Part shown: positions 25,045-34,125 of the stretch, one piece after another | How positions within the stretch are numbered: position 1 is the stretch's first letter | How the letters are laid out: each line of letters begins with the position of its first letter | Virus record (IMG/VR): IMGVR_UViG_3300006929_000030 | Span: 1 to 44,322 of that record | DNA length: 44,322 nucleotides | Origin: a virus | Reading direction: 5' to 3' (one strand) | Notes under the pieces: generated by a model | Told to the model about the DNA's origin: nothing | The model's input: only the letters and a program-made list of their open reading frames with translations | Databases searched by the model: none | Position numbers and translations under genes: made by a program

Positions 25045-25558
25045 TGAATGGCATTTTTATGCCTCAATTCCAAAAGTTATGTATATGGGAATAGACTGTA
25101 GCTCTAAGGCTATTCATGCTGTTTTGGTCGATGATGATGAACGCGTTATCGGACAAGGAAAATGGACTGGAAAATCAAGCGATTTTGCCACAAAATTCTT
25201 AGAAATGATTGATAATTTTAACGATTCTTTTAGTAATATAAACCATGCAATAATTATAGCATCAATCGAGTCAGCTATATTTATACAAAATCCAAAATCA
25301 TCTTTAAGGATTGCAACTGTTGTAGCTGGTTGTTTAGTTATTTGCCATCAAAACTCAACCGTATGCGTTGAAGTAGATAATCGTAAATGGAAGAAATATA
25401 TATTAGGGAAAGGCAATAGCAACAAACAAGACATTAAAAATTGGACTGATGCAAAATGGTCAAGCGCAGTTCAATTTACAGAGCAGGATTGGTCTGATGC
25501 GTCATGTATTGCTATATGGTCAAAAAGGAGTTTTAAGAATGAGTTTACAGAGAACTAG
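25028..25558 (+). CDS. RuvC-like Holliday junction resolvase
   Basis: 176 residues in the longest form. RNase H-fold signature: YMGIDCSSKAIHAVLV (first Asp on strand 1), ASIESAIFIQ (Glu), and QDWSDASCIAIW (two Asp near the C terminus). These four acidic residues are the RuvC metal ligands. It would cut branched DNA before packaging, consistent with its place between RecA-linked genes and terminase. Start is uncertain: ATG at 25028, 25079 and 25085 are all in frame and none has a clear SD; the catalytic domain starts right at 25085. Confidence 0.7.
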   Translation: MNLIDNEWHFYASIPKVMYMGIDCSSKAIHAVLVDDDERVIGQGKWTGKSSDFATKFLEMIDNFNDSFSNINHAIIIASIESAIFIQNPKSSLRIATVVAGCLVICHQNSTVCVEVDNRKWKKYILGKGNSNKQDIKNWTDAKWSSAVQFTEQDWSDASCIAIWSKRSFKNEFTEN

Positions 25559-26015
25559 ACCTGAGATTCAGGTGGCGTTTACAGCGCCTAAAAAACAAGA
25601 AAAGAAAGAGTATGTGGAAAAATTTACTGAAGAATATCCTGACATGGAAGCCGTGAAGGCGGAACATGGTAAAGTTGTGTTTTGTAAATATACAGACTGC
25701 TTATACAACAAAGAATTAAAAGGTTTTCAACGAACAACAGGAAAAATATTGAAGAATTTGACATATAAACCTATAGGTGAGCAAGAACATATTTGGTCCA
25801 CAATATGTACCAGAGATGAAATTGCCTTAACCTATCATGAATATATTAGTAAAGACGCGCAGAAAGTTAAGGTTCCTGCATGCTTTACGTCTGTAACTGG
25901 TGTATCAGGGCATATGGACTTTAGTAGATTATTACAACCTGACGGTAGCCCTTATGGAGGAAACATTTCATCGCAACATGCCTCCGATAGTGGTTACGGT
26001 GTATTTGATAGGTAG
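25539..26015 (+). CDS. Hypothetical protein before the terminase genes
   Basis: 158 residues from the ATG at 25539, chosen because AAGGAG lies eight bases upstream. Highly charged N terminus (PKKQEKKEYVEKFTEEYPD), a Cys pair VFCKYTDCLYN, then FQRTTGKILKN and a C-terminal region with scattered Cys and His (STICTRDEIALTYHEY). A zinc or nucleic-acid role is possible but no family was recognised. Overlaps the resolvase by 20 bases. Confidence 0.5.
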   Translation: MSLQRTRPEIQVAFTAPKKQEKKEYVEKFTEEYPDMEAVKAEHGKVVFCKYTDCLYNKELKGFQRTTGKILKNLTYKPIGEQEHIWSTICTRDEIALTYHEYISKDAQKVKVPACFTSVTGVSGHMDFSRLLQPDGSPYGGNISSQHASDSGYGVFDR

Positions 26016-26019
26016 TAGT

Positions 26020-26532
26020 ATGCCAAAACGTATTCCACAAAATGTCAAAACTCGATGTTTAGAATTATTTTTATCTGGCATGCCTGCTAAATCTATTGCT
26101 GAAACCGTCACGACTGAATTTGAAGTAGCTGTAAAGCCCTCTACTATATACGCATGGGCTACCCAATATAATTGGGGAGAAACCCGGGCGGTTGCTAGAG
26201 CCACCTCTGTTGAAAAAGTTGCGGAGTCAGAAACCCAAAGATATGCCAGATTACAAGAAGAACATTTAAATACCTATGAAACATTGCGTAGGAAAGCTAA
26301 TGCCGAATTGGGAACCATGAACTTTGAGCGCGCATCAGATGCCGCAAAAGCGTTAGATTTAGGCATTAAAGGCGAGCGTAATGTAATGTCTGGCATGATT
26401 AATTTGCAATTTGTACAAGAAATTATGTCTGTATTGGTAGAGGAAATTAGTGATGCTGATACCCTATCAAGAATTGCAGTGAAATTAAAAGCGTTAGTAA
26501 ACTTAGAGGCGGAAACAAGTGTCAAACAATAA
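26020..26532 (+). CDS. terS: Terminase small subunit
   Basis: 170 residues from the ATG at 26020, four bases after the preceding stop. Residues 1-55 form an HTH (VKTRCLELFLSGMPAKSIAETV then KPSTIYAWATQYNW) typical of small terminase DNA-binding domains, followed by a coiled coil (TQRYARLQEEHLNTYETLRRK) for oligomer assembly and a C-terminal helix. It recognises the packaging site and stimulates the large subunit, whose GTG start lies 14 bases inside its 3' end. Confidence 0.75.
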   Translation: MPKRIPQNVKTRCLELFLSGMPAKSIAETVTTEFEVAVKPSTIYAWATQYNWGETRAVARATSVEKVAESETQRYARLQEEHLNTYETLRRKANAELGTMNFERASDAAKALDLGIKGERNVMSGMINLQFVQEIMSVLVEEISDADTLSRIAVKLKALVNLEAETSVKQ

Positions 26533-28186
26533 TTCTACAACCTTTGAAGATGCGTTTTCTCAATTAGCGCAAGGTTTAACAGAACATAAATCTGTTAAAG
26601 TTGGTTCGTTTTGGGAATTTGTTAGAGATGTATGGAGTCAATCATTTGACCATCCTGAATATTTTCAAGCATGGCATATAGGCGTGATATGTGAAGACGT
26701 AGAACGAGCAATTCAAGACAATAAAAACTATGTGGCAATACTTCCTAGATTTCATTTTAAGTCCACTATTTTAGGACACGCGTTTTCGGTTTGGAGATTA
26801 TTAAAATCTAAAAGGGATTGTTCGGTTTTATATTTATCATACAGTGACCATATGGCTCGTTACCATATATCAGAAATTAATAAAACTGTTAATCGTAATC
26901 CTCAACTAAAAGAATGGATGACAAATAGGTCTCCTAAAGCAGATTTTTCATTTAGGTATTTTATAGGTAGTAGTCCAATGGAAATTTCGCATGGCGGTCT
27001 TTTCTCATTTAAAAGAGGTATGCATGTTAACGGTGCTTTAATTGCCGATGACATACTTAGGGACCCTGAGAATCCATTAAATCTTAGCGTTCTATCTAAA
27101 GTTGAAGACCATTTTATGACTGAAAGTTTATTTATTCCATTGCGAGGTGTGCCTACAATTGTTCTTGGTACGCCTATGTTACCTGGAGATTTATTAACTA
27201 AACTACAATCTGATGACCGTTTTTATTCAAGAGTGCTACCAGCTTTAGACCCTGTTCCAAACAGGCGTGTATTAATGCCTGAACTTTACTCAGAGGAATG
27301 GTTATTGCAACAACAATCCGCTAGACCTAAATCATTCGCATCTGAATTTTTGCTAGTGCCTCATTTAAGCACTGAATCTTATTTTGAGGAAGAGGATATA
27401 GTAAAATGTGAAGACCCCACGTTAATAAATCATTCAGCCTATAAAAAATATGAGAACAACGATGAAGAAAGATTGTTTGCAGGATTTGATATAGGTAAAA
27501 AACGACACCCTAGCCATCTTGTTATTTTTCGTAAACGAGGAGGTTTAATAGAACAAATACACCAATCATGGTTAGACGGATGGAACTATTCAGACCAGGT
27601 CGAATATTTAAATTTGGTTGCTGAGAATTTTCATTTAGATTCTGGATTTATAGATAACACTAGAGGAGAATTAGAGGATAGAGGATTAGACGCAGTATGG
27701 CGTCCAATGTCCTTTACAAGTAAAAGTAAAAACACCATGGCTCAAATAATGGAAAAATACGTTCATTCTAATACATTAAAATTGTTATGTGATGAAAGGC
27801 AGAAAGGACAAATATTATCTGTTAACAACGAGCTAAAGGCTCCTGAAACTCCTTTAGGTCATGGTGATGCCTTTTTCTCAATAGCGATGGCTTTGCAAGC
27901 GGCGCACGAATCAGGACTATATCAATTTCAAACATTAGGAAATGTTATGGATTGGTTCGATGAAAGCGTTGACGGAAGTTCGCATAATATGCAGTCCTTG
28001 CCAACTATTGAAGATGATTTACAGAGTAGATGGGATGAGGACGAAAATAATATTTCTAATGCTTCGATAAATACAAATTTTGATTTATCAAACGCCCCAA
28101 ATAGAATGTGCGAAGAACCCTTATGTAACCCATCATATTGGGTAAAAGAACGTAACCTTTGTTTATATTGTGGACATAGAGGATAA
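26519..28186 (+). CDS. terL: Terminase large subunit (packaging ATPase and nuclease)
   Basis: 555 residues, GTG start with upstream GAGG. The ATPase has a variant Walker A, LPRFHFKSTI (about 75-84), SVLYLSYSDHMARYHI (adenine/coupling region), and Walker B GALIADDI (about 171-178). The nuclease domain has FAGFDIGKKRHP (about 320-331), SGFIDNTRGELEDRG and GHGDAFFSIAMAL, supplying the acidic metal ligands. The C terminus adds CEEPLCNPSYW ... CLYCGHRG, a four-Cys zinc-binding tail not usual in the family. It pumps DNA into the prohead via the portal. Confidence 0.9.
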   Translation: MSNNNSTTFEDAFSQLAQGLTEHKSVKVGSFWEFVRDVWSQSFDHPEYFQAWHIGVICEDVERAIQDNKNYVAILPRFHFKSTILGHAFSVWRLLKSKRDCSVLYLSYSDHMARYHISEINKTVNRNPQLKEWMTNRSPKADFSFRYFIGSSPMEISHGGLFSFKRGMHVNGALIADDILRDPENPLNLSVLSKVEDHFMTESLFIPLRGVPTIVLGTPMLPGDLLTKLQSDDRFYSRVLPALDPVPNRRVLMPELYSEEWLLQQQSARPKSFASEFLLVPHLSTESYFEEEDIVKCEDPTLINHSAYKKYENNDEERLFAGFDIGKKRHPSHLVIFRKRGGLIEQIHQSWLDGWNYSDQVEYLNLVAENFHLDSGFIDNTRGELEDRGLDAVWRPMSFTSKSKNTMAQIMEKYVHSNTLKLLCDERQKGQILSVNNELKAPETPLGHGDAFFSIAMALQAAHESGLYQFQTLGNVMDWFDESVDGSSHNMQSLPTIEDDLQSRWDEDENNISNASINTNFDLSNAPNRMCEEPLCNPSYWVKERNLCLYCGHRG

Positions 28187-28204
28187 AAATTTTAGGAGGA
28201 ACTT

Positions 28205-30100
28205 ATGACAATAACTAGCCGTATATCTTTAAACTTACCATTATCAGAAACCCATTCAGGAAAGAAATTATCTGAACAATCTGAAATAATATTAAACCAT
28301 AGGTATTATTTAAAAAATATTAATTCTGAACCTATTGAAGGTGCTGACGGTTTATTTGATAGAGTGGCGTGGTCATTAGCAAAGGTGGACAGGCAGTATG
28401 GAGCATTACCGGTAGAGGTTGAGTTAACCCATAAAGATTTTTATTTTATGATGAGAAACCTATATTTTCTCCCTAACAGTCCTACCTTAATGAACGCAGG
28501 TACAGAACAAGGAACTATGTCTGCCTGTTTCGTACTTCCATTAAACGATTCTATGAAAGACATTATGAAAACTGCAACAGATATGGCTATGGTGCAGAAA
28601 TATGGTGGTGGAACAGGATTTGCTTTATCTAATTTGCGACCTAAAGGTTCACATATTACCACAACGCATGGAGCCGCTTGCGGTCCTATTCAAGTTTTAA
28701 AGACCTTATCTAGCGTTTCAAGCATGATTACCCAAGGCGGTAAGCGTGATGGCGCTAATATGGCTGTTATGAATATACGACATCCAGATATTTTAGAATT
28801 TATTCGCTGTAAGTCCGTAGAAGGTGATATTCATAACTTTAATATTTCCGTTGGAGTTGATTCTAATTGGATGAAAGCCGTTGAGAATAATATGGACTAT
28901 GATTTAATTGACCCACACACTAAACAAATTACTGGTCAGTTAAATGCCCGTGAGGTATTTAACGAAATGGTTCAAGGAGCATGGAAAAACGGAGAACCTG
29001 GAATGGTATTTCTTGATAGAATCAATCAAGACAATCATGTATCAGAACAGTATGGTAATATGATTGCTACAAACCCATGCGGTGAACAACCTTTACTTCC
29101 AAATGAATCGTGTAATTTAGGCTCGATTAATTTAGCGCAATTTTATCAACCTAATATTCGAACTAAAAAATGGCAATTAAAAATTAACTGGGAAAAACTA
29201 CAAAAAATAACCAGAACAGCTGTTCATTTCCTAGATAATGTTATTGATGCCAATGAGTACGCTACTGAAGACATTGAAGCCATGACTAAAGCTACACGCA
29301 AAATTGGTTTAGGAGTTATGGGGTTTAGTGATTTGTTAATTCAATTAAAAATTCCTTATAATAGTGAGGAAGCCAGAGAGGTTGGCGGAGAACTAATGAA
29401 AAAAATTACTCAATGGGCTAATGAACAATCAATAGAGTTAGCGCGTGAAAGAGGAACATTTCCTGCTTGGAACTCAACAGCTTTTGTCGATAACGATGGA
29501 AATACTATTCATTACCGTAATCATTGCAAAATGACCGTAGCACCTACTGGAACAATTAGTATGATTGCAGACTGCGCGAGTGGTATTGAACCAACGTTTG
29601 CGCTTACATGGAAGAAGCAAAACATTCTTGAAGGCAAGACCTTACACTATGTAAACAAATATTTAGAACAAGAGCCTTTTTATTCTGAGGAACTATTGGA
29701 ACATTTAGCTTCTGGAGGAACATTAAGTGACGCTGATGACTCTTTTGATATTCCTGATTGGGCCAAAGAAGTATATATTACCTCACCTGAAATTGCCCCT
29801 GATGACCACGTATTAATGCAGGCTGCTTTCCAAGACCATGTTGACGCAGGCATATCAAAGACTATAAACTTTGATAATGGCGCTACCCCTGCCGATGTCG
29901 AGCAAGCGTATTTCTTAGCTTGGAAAAGCGGTTGTAAAGGTATAACAGTTTACAGGGCGGGCAGTAGAGAAAAAGAGGTACTTGTTAAAGGTAATACTGA
30001 GCAAGAAAAAATAGCATGTTGCGACACACCACAAATAGTACAGGATAGTGGCTGTGAAACATGCAAGAGCTGTGGGTGGAGTGCCTGTACAATAGCATAA
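28205..30100 (+). CDS. nrdJ: Class II ribonucleotide reductase, adenosylcobalamin-dependent
   Basis: 631 residues behind TAGGAGG. Signature residues are present: [12 protein letters not shown], redox Cys C108 (SACFVLPL) pairing with C303 ([11 protein letters not shown]), catalytic N290-x-C292-x-E294 ([10 protein letters not shown]), phosphate loop [10 protein letters not shown] (about 447-456), and a C-terminal Cys-rich tail ([12 protein letters not shown]) that reduces the active site. Absence of an NrdB-type gene and the NrdJ-like tail indicate class II, which is oxygen-independent and uses B12. It makes deoxynucleotides for phage DNA and implies the host makes or imports cobalamin. Located beside terminase rather than with replication genes. 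Confidence 0.9.
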   Translation: MTITSRISLNLPLSETHSGKKLSEQSEIILNHRYYLKNINSEPIEGADGLFDRVAWSLAKVDRQYGALPVEVELTHKDFYFMMRNLYFLPNSPTLMNAGTEQGTMSACFVLPLNDSMKDIMKTATDMAMVQKYGGGTGFALSNLRPKGSHITTTHGAACGPIQVLKTLSSVSSMITQGGKRDGANMAVMNIRHPDILEFIRCKSVEGDIHNFNISVGVDSNWMKAVENNMDYDLIDPHTKQITGQLNAREVFNEMVQGAWKNGEPGMVFLDRINQDNHVSEQYGNMIATNPCGEQPLLPNESCNLGSINLAQFYQPNIRTKKWQLKINWEKLQKITRTAVHFLDNVIDANEYATEDIEAMTKATRKIGLGVMGFSDLLIQLKIPYNSEEAREVGGELMKKITQWANEQSIELARERGTFPAWNSTAFVDNDGNTIHYRNHCKMTVAPTGTISMIADCASGIEPTFALTWKKQNILEGKTLHYVNKYLEQEPFYSEELLEHLASGGTLSDADDSFDIPDWAKEVYITSPEIAPDDHVLMQAAFQDHVDAGISKTINFDNGATPADVEQAYFLAWKSGCKGITVYRAGSREKEVLVKGNTEQEKIACCDTPQIVQDSGCETCKSCGWSACTIA

Positions 30101-30115
30101 GAAAAGGAGAATATA

Positions 30116-30367
30116 ATGATAAGCAAAGATAAGGAAAAGTTGTATGCTGAAACATTTTGGAGTGTGTCAGACATTAAAAGTATTAGAGAAGAATTAGGGT
30201 ATAATCATGAGCATGCTTGGGATGAAAACACTTATGGGGATTTTCTATATGCCGTAGAAAAAGACCTAGTCACTGTAATGAGGTCAAACGGAAAATCATT
30301 TTTAACCTCATTGCTGAAAGAAGCTCATTTTTATGATATGAACCGCCCTATACGCGAGGAGAGATAA
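30116..30367 (+). CDS. Hypothetical small protein
   Basis: 83 residues, ATG behind AAAGGAG right after the reductase. Predicted helical and charged (KEKLYAETFWSVSDIKSIREEL, FLTSLLKEAHFYD), no Cys. No family recognised. It abuts the next gene without gap, so both are probably cotranscribed with the reductase. Confidence 0.55.
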   Translation: MISKDKEKLYAETFWSVSDIKSIREELGYNHEHAWDENTYGDFLYAVEKDLVTVMRSNGKSFLTSLLKEAHFYDMNRPIREER

Positions 30368-30832
30368 ATGATAGGTAATACGTTAAGAGGTCGAGATGAC
30401 CAATATGTTTCTATACAGGATGAAAAAACACGAACATGGCGAATACTAGATACTTGGCACGAAAGTTTAAAATCTGCCGATGTTGACGATGAAATACCTG
30501 ATGATAGTCCGGCTGTACAAATTATTACCGAAAGCGCCTTTATGTCTTTAATTAGGGAAGCGTCACGATTGGGAATTATAGAAAATGCCGTTTCTGGTAT
30601 AGATGATAGTGAGTATTTTGAACTAGAGTCACAACTCGAAGAAAAACTAATTGAAATAGATAATTTGAAGAGTGAGGCTAAATCTTACTCAGATGAAATT
30701 AATAGTTTGAGAATCTCGGAAACTTCTAAACCTATTTTGAGTGAGGATACCTACTTAAAAGAGAAAGGTATGGATGCTATCTTAAAAATTACAGGTTTAA
30801 GCGATATTTCAAAATTGTCTCAAAAATCGTAA
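30368..30832 (+). CDS. Hypothetical acidic coiled-coil protein
   Basis: 154 residues, ATG directly after the previous stop. Residues about 80-120 form a coiled coil (FELESQLEEKLIEIDNLKSEAKSY). The protein is acidic overall. No family recognised. It closes the operon before the intergenic control element upstream of the portal gene. Confidence 0.55.
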   Translation: MIGNTLRGRDDQYVSIQDEKTRTWRILDTWHESLKSADVDDEIPDDSPAVQIITESAFMSLIREASRLGIIENAVSGIDDSEYFELESQLEEKLIEIDNLKSEAKSYSDEINSLRISETSKPILSEDTYLKEKGMDAILKITGLSDISKLSQKS

Positions 30833-30882
30833 AAATACAGTAAAATACCATGAATAATGACAAATTTATCTTATTAGAATCA

Positions 30883-30926
30883 ACGGAGACGCGTTGTTTT
30901 ATGGTAAGATGACTTATATATCATGA
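30883..30926 (+). promoter_or_regulatory. 44-base repeated control element, copy A (before portal)
   Basis: ACGGAGACG, nine variable bases, ATGGTAAG, three bases, ACTTATATATCA, one base, GA. Copy B at 35355-35398 has identical spacing and 35 of 44 identical bases. The ribosome-binding motif AAGGATAAA follows in both. TTATATAT could serve as a late -10 region. The conserved blocks lie between genes, so coding constraint does not explain them. Promoter, protein-binding or RNA-processing roles are all possible. Confidence 0.6.
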
Positions 30927-30954
30927 TTTTTAAAATAGCGTAAGGATAAAATTA

Positions 30955-32532
30955 ATGAAACTTTCTGAGTATTTACCAGAGGTGCCTGCCATAGCTGGAC
31001 AAATGGCACAACTTAACCAACAGATTAATCTTATGCAATTAATGAAAGCCTCTAATGACACAGGTCATAGTCCATCAATTGGTTTAGATAATGTTGTAAA
31101 TTCAATGATTAAAAACCAAATGGCGTATAGGCAACAATTAATTAGCGACTTGCAAACTATAGCCATGACTGTGGAAGAAGTTCGAGGTCCAGTTGGTCAT
31201 ATTACCAGTGAGGTGTTTAGGCGAGGCTTTGAATGGAAAGCTAAAGTTGATAAAGCCGACCCGAATGAACTCATTGAATTTACTAAATTTATGACTCACT
31301 GTAATTCATTTGGTCAATCTCTTGAAGAGGTTTTAAGACAGGTTCATTGGGATTTAAACTGTATAGATGATGCCTTTATTTTCTTATCTAAAACATATCA
31401 TGTATCTGATGACGGAAAATTAACGTCGAAAGTAGATGAGATACGCAGAATTAATCCTGCTCTAATTGAATTTGATTTAGATGAGAATGGACTGCCTCAA
31501 CGACAAACCTATTTATGTGTGATACATAGAAATATTACATCTGAGAAGCCTGGTGAATGTGAAGAGTGCGGTAATGAATTTAGACCAGCTATGTATAAAT
31601 ATACTCACAGAAATCAAATTTTGTATTTACTAGATACTGAGGTTATACACCTTTCAAAATTTTCTCCAACAGAAACATACGGTTGGAGTCCTTTGTTAAC
31701 GGTTTTTGAGAAATGCCTCACTTTAATTGGAATGGATAAAAACCTTTATCGTTATTTCTTTGAGCGAAAAGCTCCAGGAAGTATGTTGATGGTTACAACT
31801 GACGACCCAGAAAGTTTACGTCGCGAACGCGAAAATATTCGAAGTCAAACTAGACTTGACCCTAACTTTATTCCAATGGTAGCGGTTTCCTCAAAAACAA
31901 ATAGGGGTCGCGTTGATTTAGTTAGACTTTTTCATACTCTACAGGAAATGGACTATTTGCCTGTCAGGCAAGAGATAAGGGAGCGTATTGCGGCTATGTG
32001 GGGAGTTTCTCCTGCGTGGCAAGGTGCCGCTGATGCCTTTGGAGGTCTTAGTACACAAACCCAACAACTTGTTGTGATGAGTAGGGTTGTAGAAGGCGAC
32101 CAACGATTATTCCACACTAAAGTTTTGCCCACACTATTAAAGAATTTTAATATTGAGCAATGGGATTTACTGCTACAAACTCCCGAAGAAAAAGCGGAAG
32201 CCACGAGAATTTCTATGGCACAACAACGAGTTTCTATGGCTAGTCAATTAAATGGTATGGGATTTATTGTAACTATAGCAAATGATAGTAGTGATTTAGG
32301 AGTTGCTTTAGAAGATGCGCAATTTATGGTAGCTAATAAACCTGACGAACCTGAAGAGAGTGAAGATTCCATGTCTGAATTTGGAGGCTTGTTTAATTCA
32401 GAGGAAATGGAAGATAGGGATATTGATGAATGGTCTGAAGCAAGGGACAAAAAAGGTGAGGATAAACAATGGGGATTTCGAAGATTAGCCGGAAGACCTC
32501 CTAAAGGTTCAAAGGTTGAGGATATAAAATAA
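30955..32532 (+). CDS. Portal protein
   Basis: 525 residues. Central features match portal proteins: VHWDLNCIDDAFIFL, EIRRINPALIEFDLDENG, a helical stem region and SPAWQGAADAFGGLSTQTQQLVV near the end of the clip/crown region. The C terminus is acidic then basic (EWSEARDKKGED). An unusual CEECGNEF with nearby His (about residue 200) suggests an inserted zinc site in the wing. The dodecameric portal forms the DNA gate at the capsid vertex. It begins the head module after control element A. Confidence 0.8.
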   Translation: MKLSEYLPEVPAIAGQMAQLNQQINLMQLMKASNDTGHSPSIGLDNVVNSMIKNQMAYRQQLISDLQTIAMTVEEVRGPVGHITSEVFRRGFEWKAKVDKADPNELIEFTKFMTHCNSFGQSLEEVLRQVHWDLNCIDDAFIFLSKTYHVSDDGKLTSKVDEIRRINPALIEFDLDENGLPQRQTYLCVIHRNITSEKPGECEECGNEFRPAMYKYTHRNQILYLLDTEVIHLSKFSPTETYGWSPLLTVFEKCLTLIGMDKNLYRYFFERKAPGSMLMVTTDDPESLRRERENIRSQTRLDPNFIPMVAVSSKTNRGRVDLVRLFHTLQEMDYLPVRQEIRERIAAMWGVSPAWQGAADAFGGLSTQTQQLVVMSRVVEGDQRLFHTKVLPTLLKNFNIEQWDLLLQTPEEKAEATRISMAQQRVSMASQLNGMGFIVTIANDSSDLGVALEDAQFMVANKPDEPEESEDSMSEFGGLFNSEEMEDRDIDEWSEARDKKGEDKQWGFRRLAGRPPKGSKVEDIK

Positions 32533-32537
32533 CTAGT

Positions 32538-33863
32538 ATGCCTATAACACAAAAAGACGGTAAATGGTATTGGGGTACTCAAGGACCATTTAATACTAAA
32601 GAGAAAGCCCAATCAGTAGCGCAGGCGGCTCACGCATCAGGATATAAAAAATCTGTTACTGAATTTTTAATGTTTCAAAAACAAGATAAAAAATATGACA
32701 AAAATGAAGTACAATACGATGAAGCCAATGTAGAGCAGTTGGCATCTGGACAGAAATGCGGAACTTGTTACTATTTTCAATTGGAGGAAAATAAGTGCTT
32801 AATAGTTAAAGGTTCGATTCACGATGACATGTGGTGTAATAAATGGGAACAAATGGATTATGTCTTTGTTAAAAGTGTGGCAAACATAACTAAAGCGCAG
32901 ATTGAACAATTAAATACGGCAAACGTCTATACCATTCAAGAGTTGGCAGATGTAGATATAACATCTACAAATGTAAATCTTAGCGTAAATGTTCTTAAAC
33001 AATTACAAGCACAGGCTAGGTTGCAATTATATAAAATTGAAAACGATATCAACGCTTTTGAATTATTACCTTTACAAAAAGGTCGAGGACTTAATCGTCT
33101 ACCGACACCTAGCAACACCGATTTATTTTTTGATATGGAAGGTATTGCTGATAGTAATTCAAGTTTAGATTATTTGTTTGGCATTTACCATTTAAATGAT
33201 TCTGAATATGTGTATAAAGAATTTTGGAGTCATGACTATGAAGAGGAAAAATTAGCCTTTAGTTCCGTGTTAAACTTTTTTAAAACATACATAGAAGAAA
33301 ATCCTGATAGCAGAATTTATCATTTTAATCATTACGAAACTACCGCCTTACGCAAATTATCACAAAAACATAATATGGGTTCTGACGTACTAGAAGGCAT
33401 TTTAAGTAAGTTTGTGGACCTATATCAAATTATGAGAGAAGGTGTAATGGTATCAGAACCTAGATATAGATTAAAAAATATTGAAAAGTTTTATATGCCA
33501 AAACGAGAGGATGCGATTGTAAACGCATTAACTAGCATGGATACATATAAGCAATGGCAACAAGATGGCAACGTTGAGCTGTTGAAAGATATCTCGAATT
33601 ATAATTTCCAAGATTGTTTGTCTACTAAATTATTGCGCGACTGGTTAAACACCATTAAAACGCTTTATAAAGAAGACGGAATTGGAAACGTGTTTACATC
33701 TGATAATCCTGGTATATATACTCCTACCTATGGAAAATACAAGAAAAAGAAGAAAACCATGAAGAAACAGTCGACTACGATTAACGGAGAGCGTCTCAAA
33801 CCAGATGAGTTGATGTCTGAGTCATCTTTATCTAAACTGACGCGGTTTTTATCCAATGACTAA
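32538..33863 (+). CDS. Virion-domain protein fused to DEDD-type nuclease
   Basis: 441 residues immediately after portal. Residues 1-40 (DGKWYWGTQGPFNTKEKAQ, AAHASGY) match a short module recurrent in phage head proteins. Residues about 73-110 hold CGTCYYF ... KCLIVKG ... WCNKW, the four-Cys HiPIP-like virion motif. A helix-hairpin-helix-like stretch follows (ITKAQIEQLNTANVYTIQELA). From about 195 a DEDD/RNase H-like nuclease resembles the YprB/TM0106 group: LFFDMEGIA, FNHYETTALRKL and YNFQDCLSTKLL carry the acidic residues. A packaged nuclease that enters with phage DNA is an attractive inference; a head-assembly DNA-processing role is the alternative. Confidence 0.6.
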   Translation: MPITQKDGKWYWGTQGPFNTKEKAQSVAQAAHASGYKKSVTEFLMFQKQDKKYDKNEVQYDEANVEQLASGQKCGTCYYFQLEENKCLIVKGSIHDDMWCNKWEQMDYVFVKSVANITKAQIEQLNTANVYTIQELADVDITSTNVNLSVNVLKQLQAQARLQLYKIENDINAFELLPLQKGRGLNRLPTPSNTDLFFDMEGIADSNSSLDYLFGIYHLNDSEYVYKEFWSHDYEEEKLAFSSVLNFFKTYIEENPDSRIYHFNHYETTALRKLSQKHNMGSDVLEGILSKFVDLYQIMREGVMVSEPRYRLKNIEKFYMPKREDAIVNALTSMDTYKQWQQDGNVELLKDISNYNFQDCLSTKLLRDWLNTIKTLYKEDGIGNVFTSDNPGIYTPTYGKYKKKKKTMKKQSTTINGERLKPDELMSESSLSKLTRFLSND

Positions 33864-34125
33864 TGTTACCTGCCCGAAATGTTCAGGCGCAATGCATTTA
33901 GACGTTGAGAATGACCTCATTTGTTTAATGTGCGGTAAACGCATAGCATTAAGGAGAGATATAGATTATGACCAAGATTCCAGCAGAAGCAAAAGAGTCC
34001 CTAATCAAGAAACGGTTATTAGGCGATACATGGGAAGAACTAGCGCAGTACCTGAAAAACTCATACAACGTTCGCGTAGACCGAACAACAGTGGCTCGTT
34101 GGTACGCAAAAGAAGTTTCAGTTGA
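33856..34125 (+). CDS. Zinc-ribbon protein overlapping the phosphoesterase gene
   Basis: 89 residues, overlapping the previous stop by eight bases. Two C-x2-C knuckles (TCPKC and CLMCGKR) within the first 27 residues form a zinc ribbon. The last 52 residues, Arg/Ser-rich, are encoded in the same DNA as the start of the phosphoesterase (158 bases of overlap in a different frame). It may be a genuine mini-protein with a disordered tail; the alternative is that only the ribbon is meaningful. Confidence 0.5.
   Translation: MTNVTCPKCSGAMHLDVENDLICLMCGKRIALRRDIDYDQDSSRSKRVPNQETVIRRYMGRTSAVPEKLIQRSRRPNNSGSLVRKRSFS

Noticed and set aside
30850-30912. 20-codon ORF (ATGAATAATGAC...) across control element A
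   Set aside because: No ribosome-binding site, no counterpart at copy B, and the conserved blocks keep spacing rather than a reading frame.
32244-32612. 122-codon minus-strand ORF across the portal end
   Set aside because: Antisense shadow spanning two real genes; Ser/Pro-rich translation without motif.
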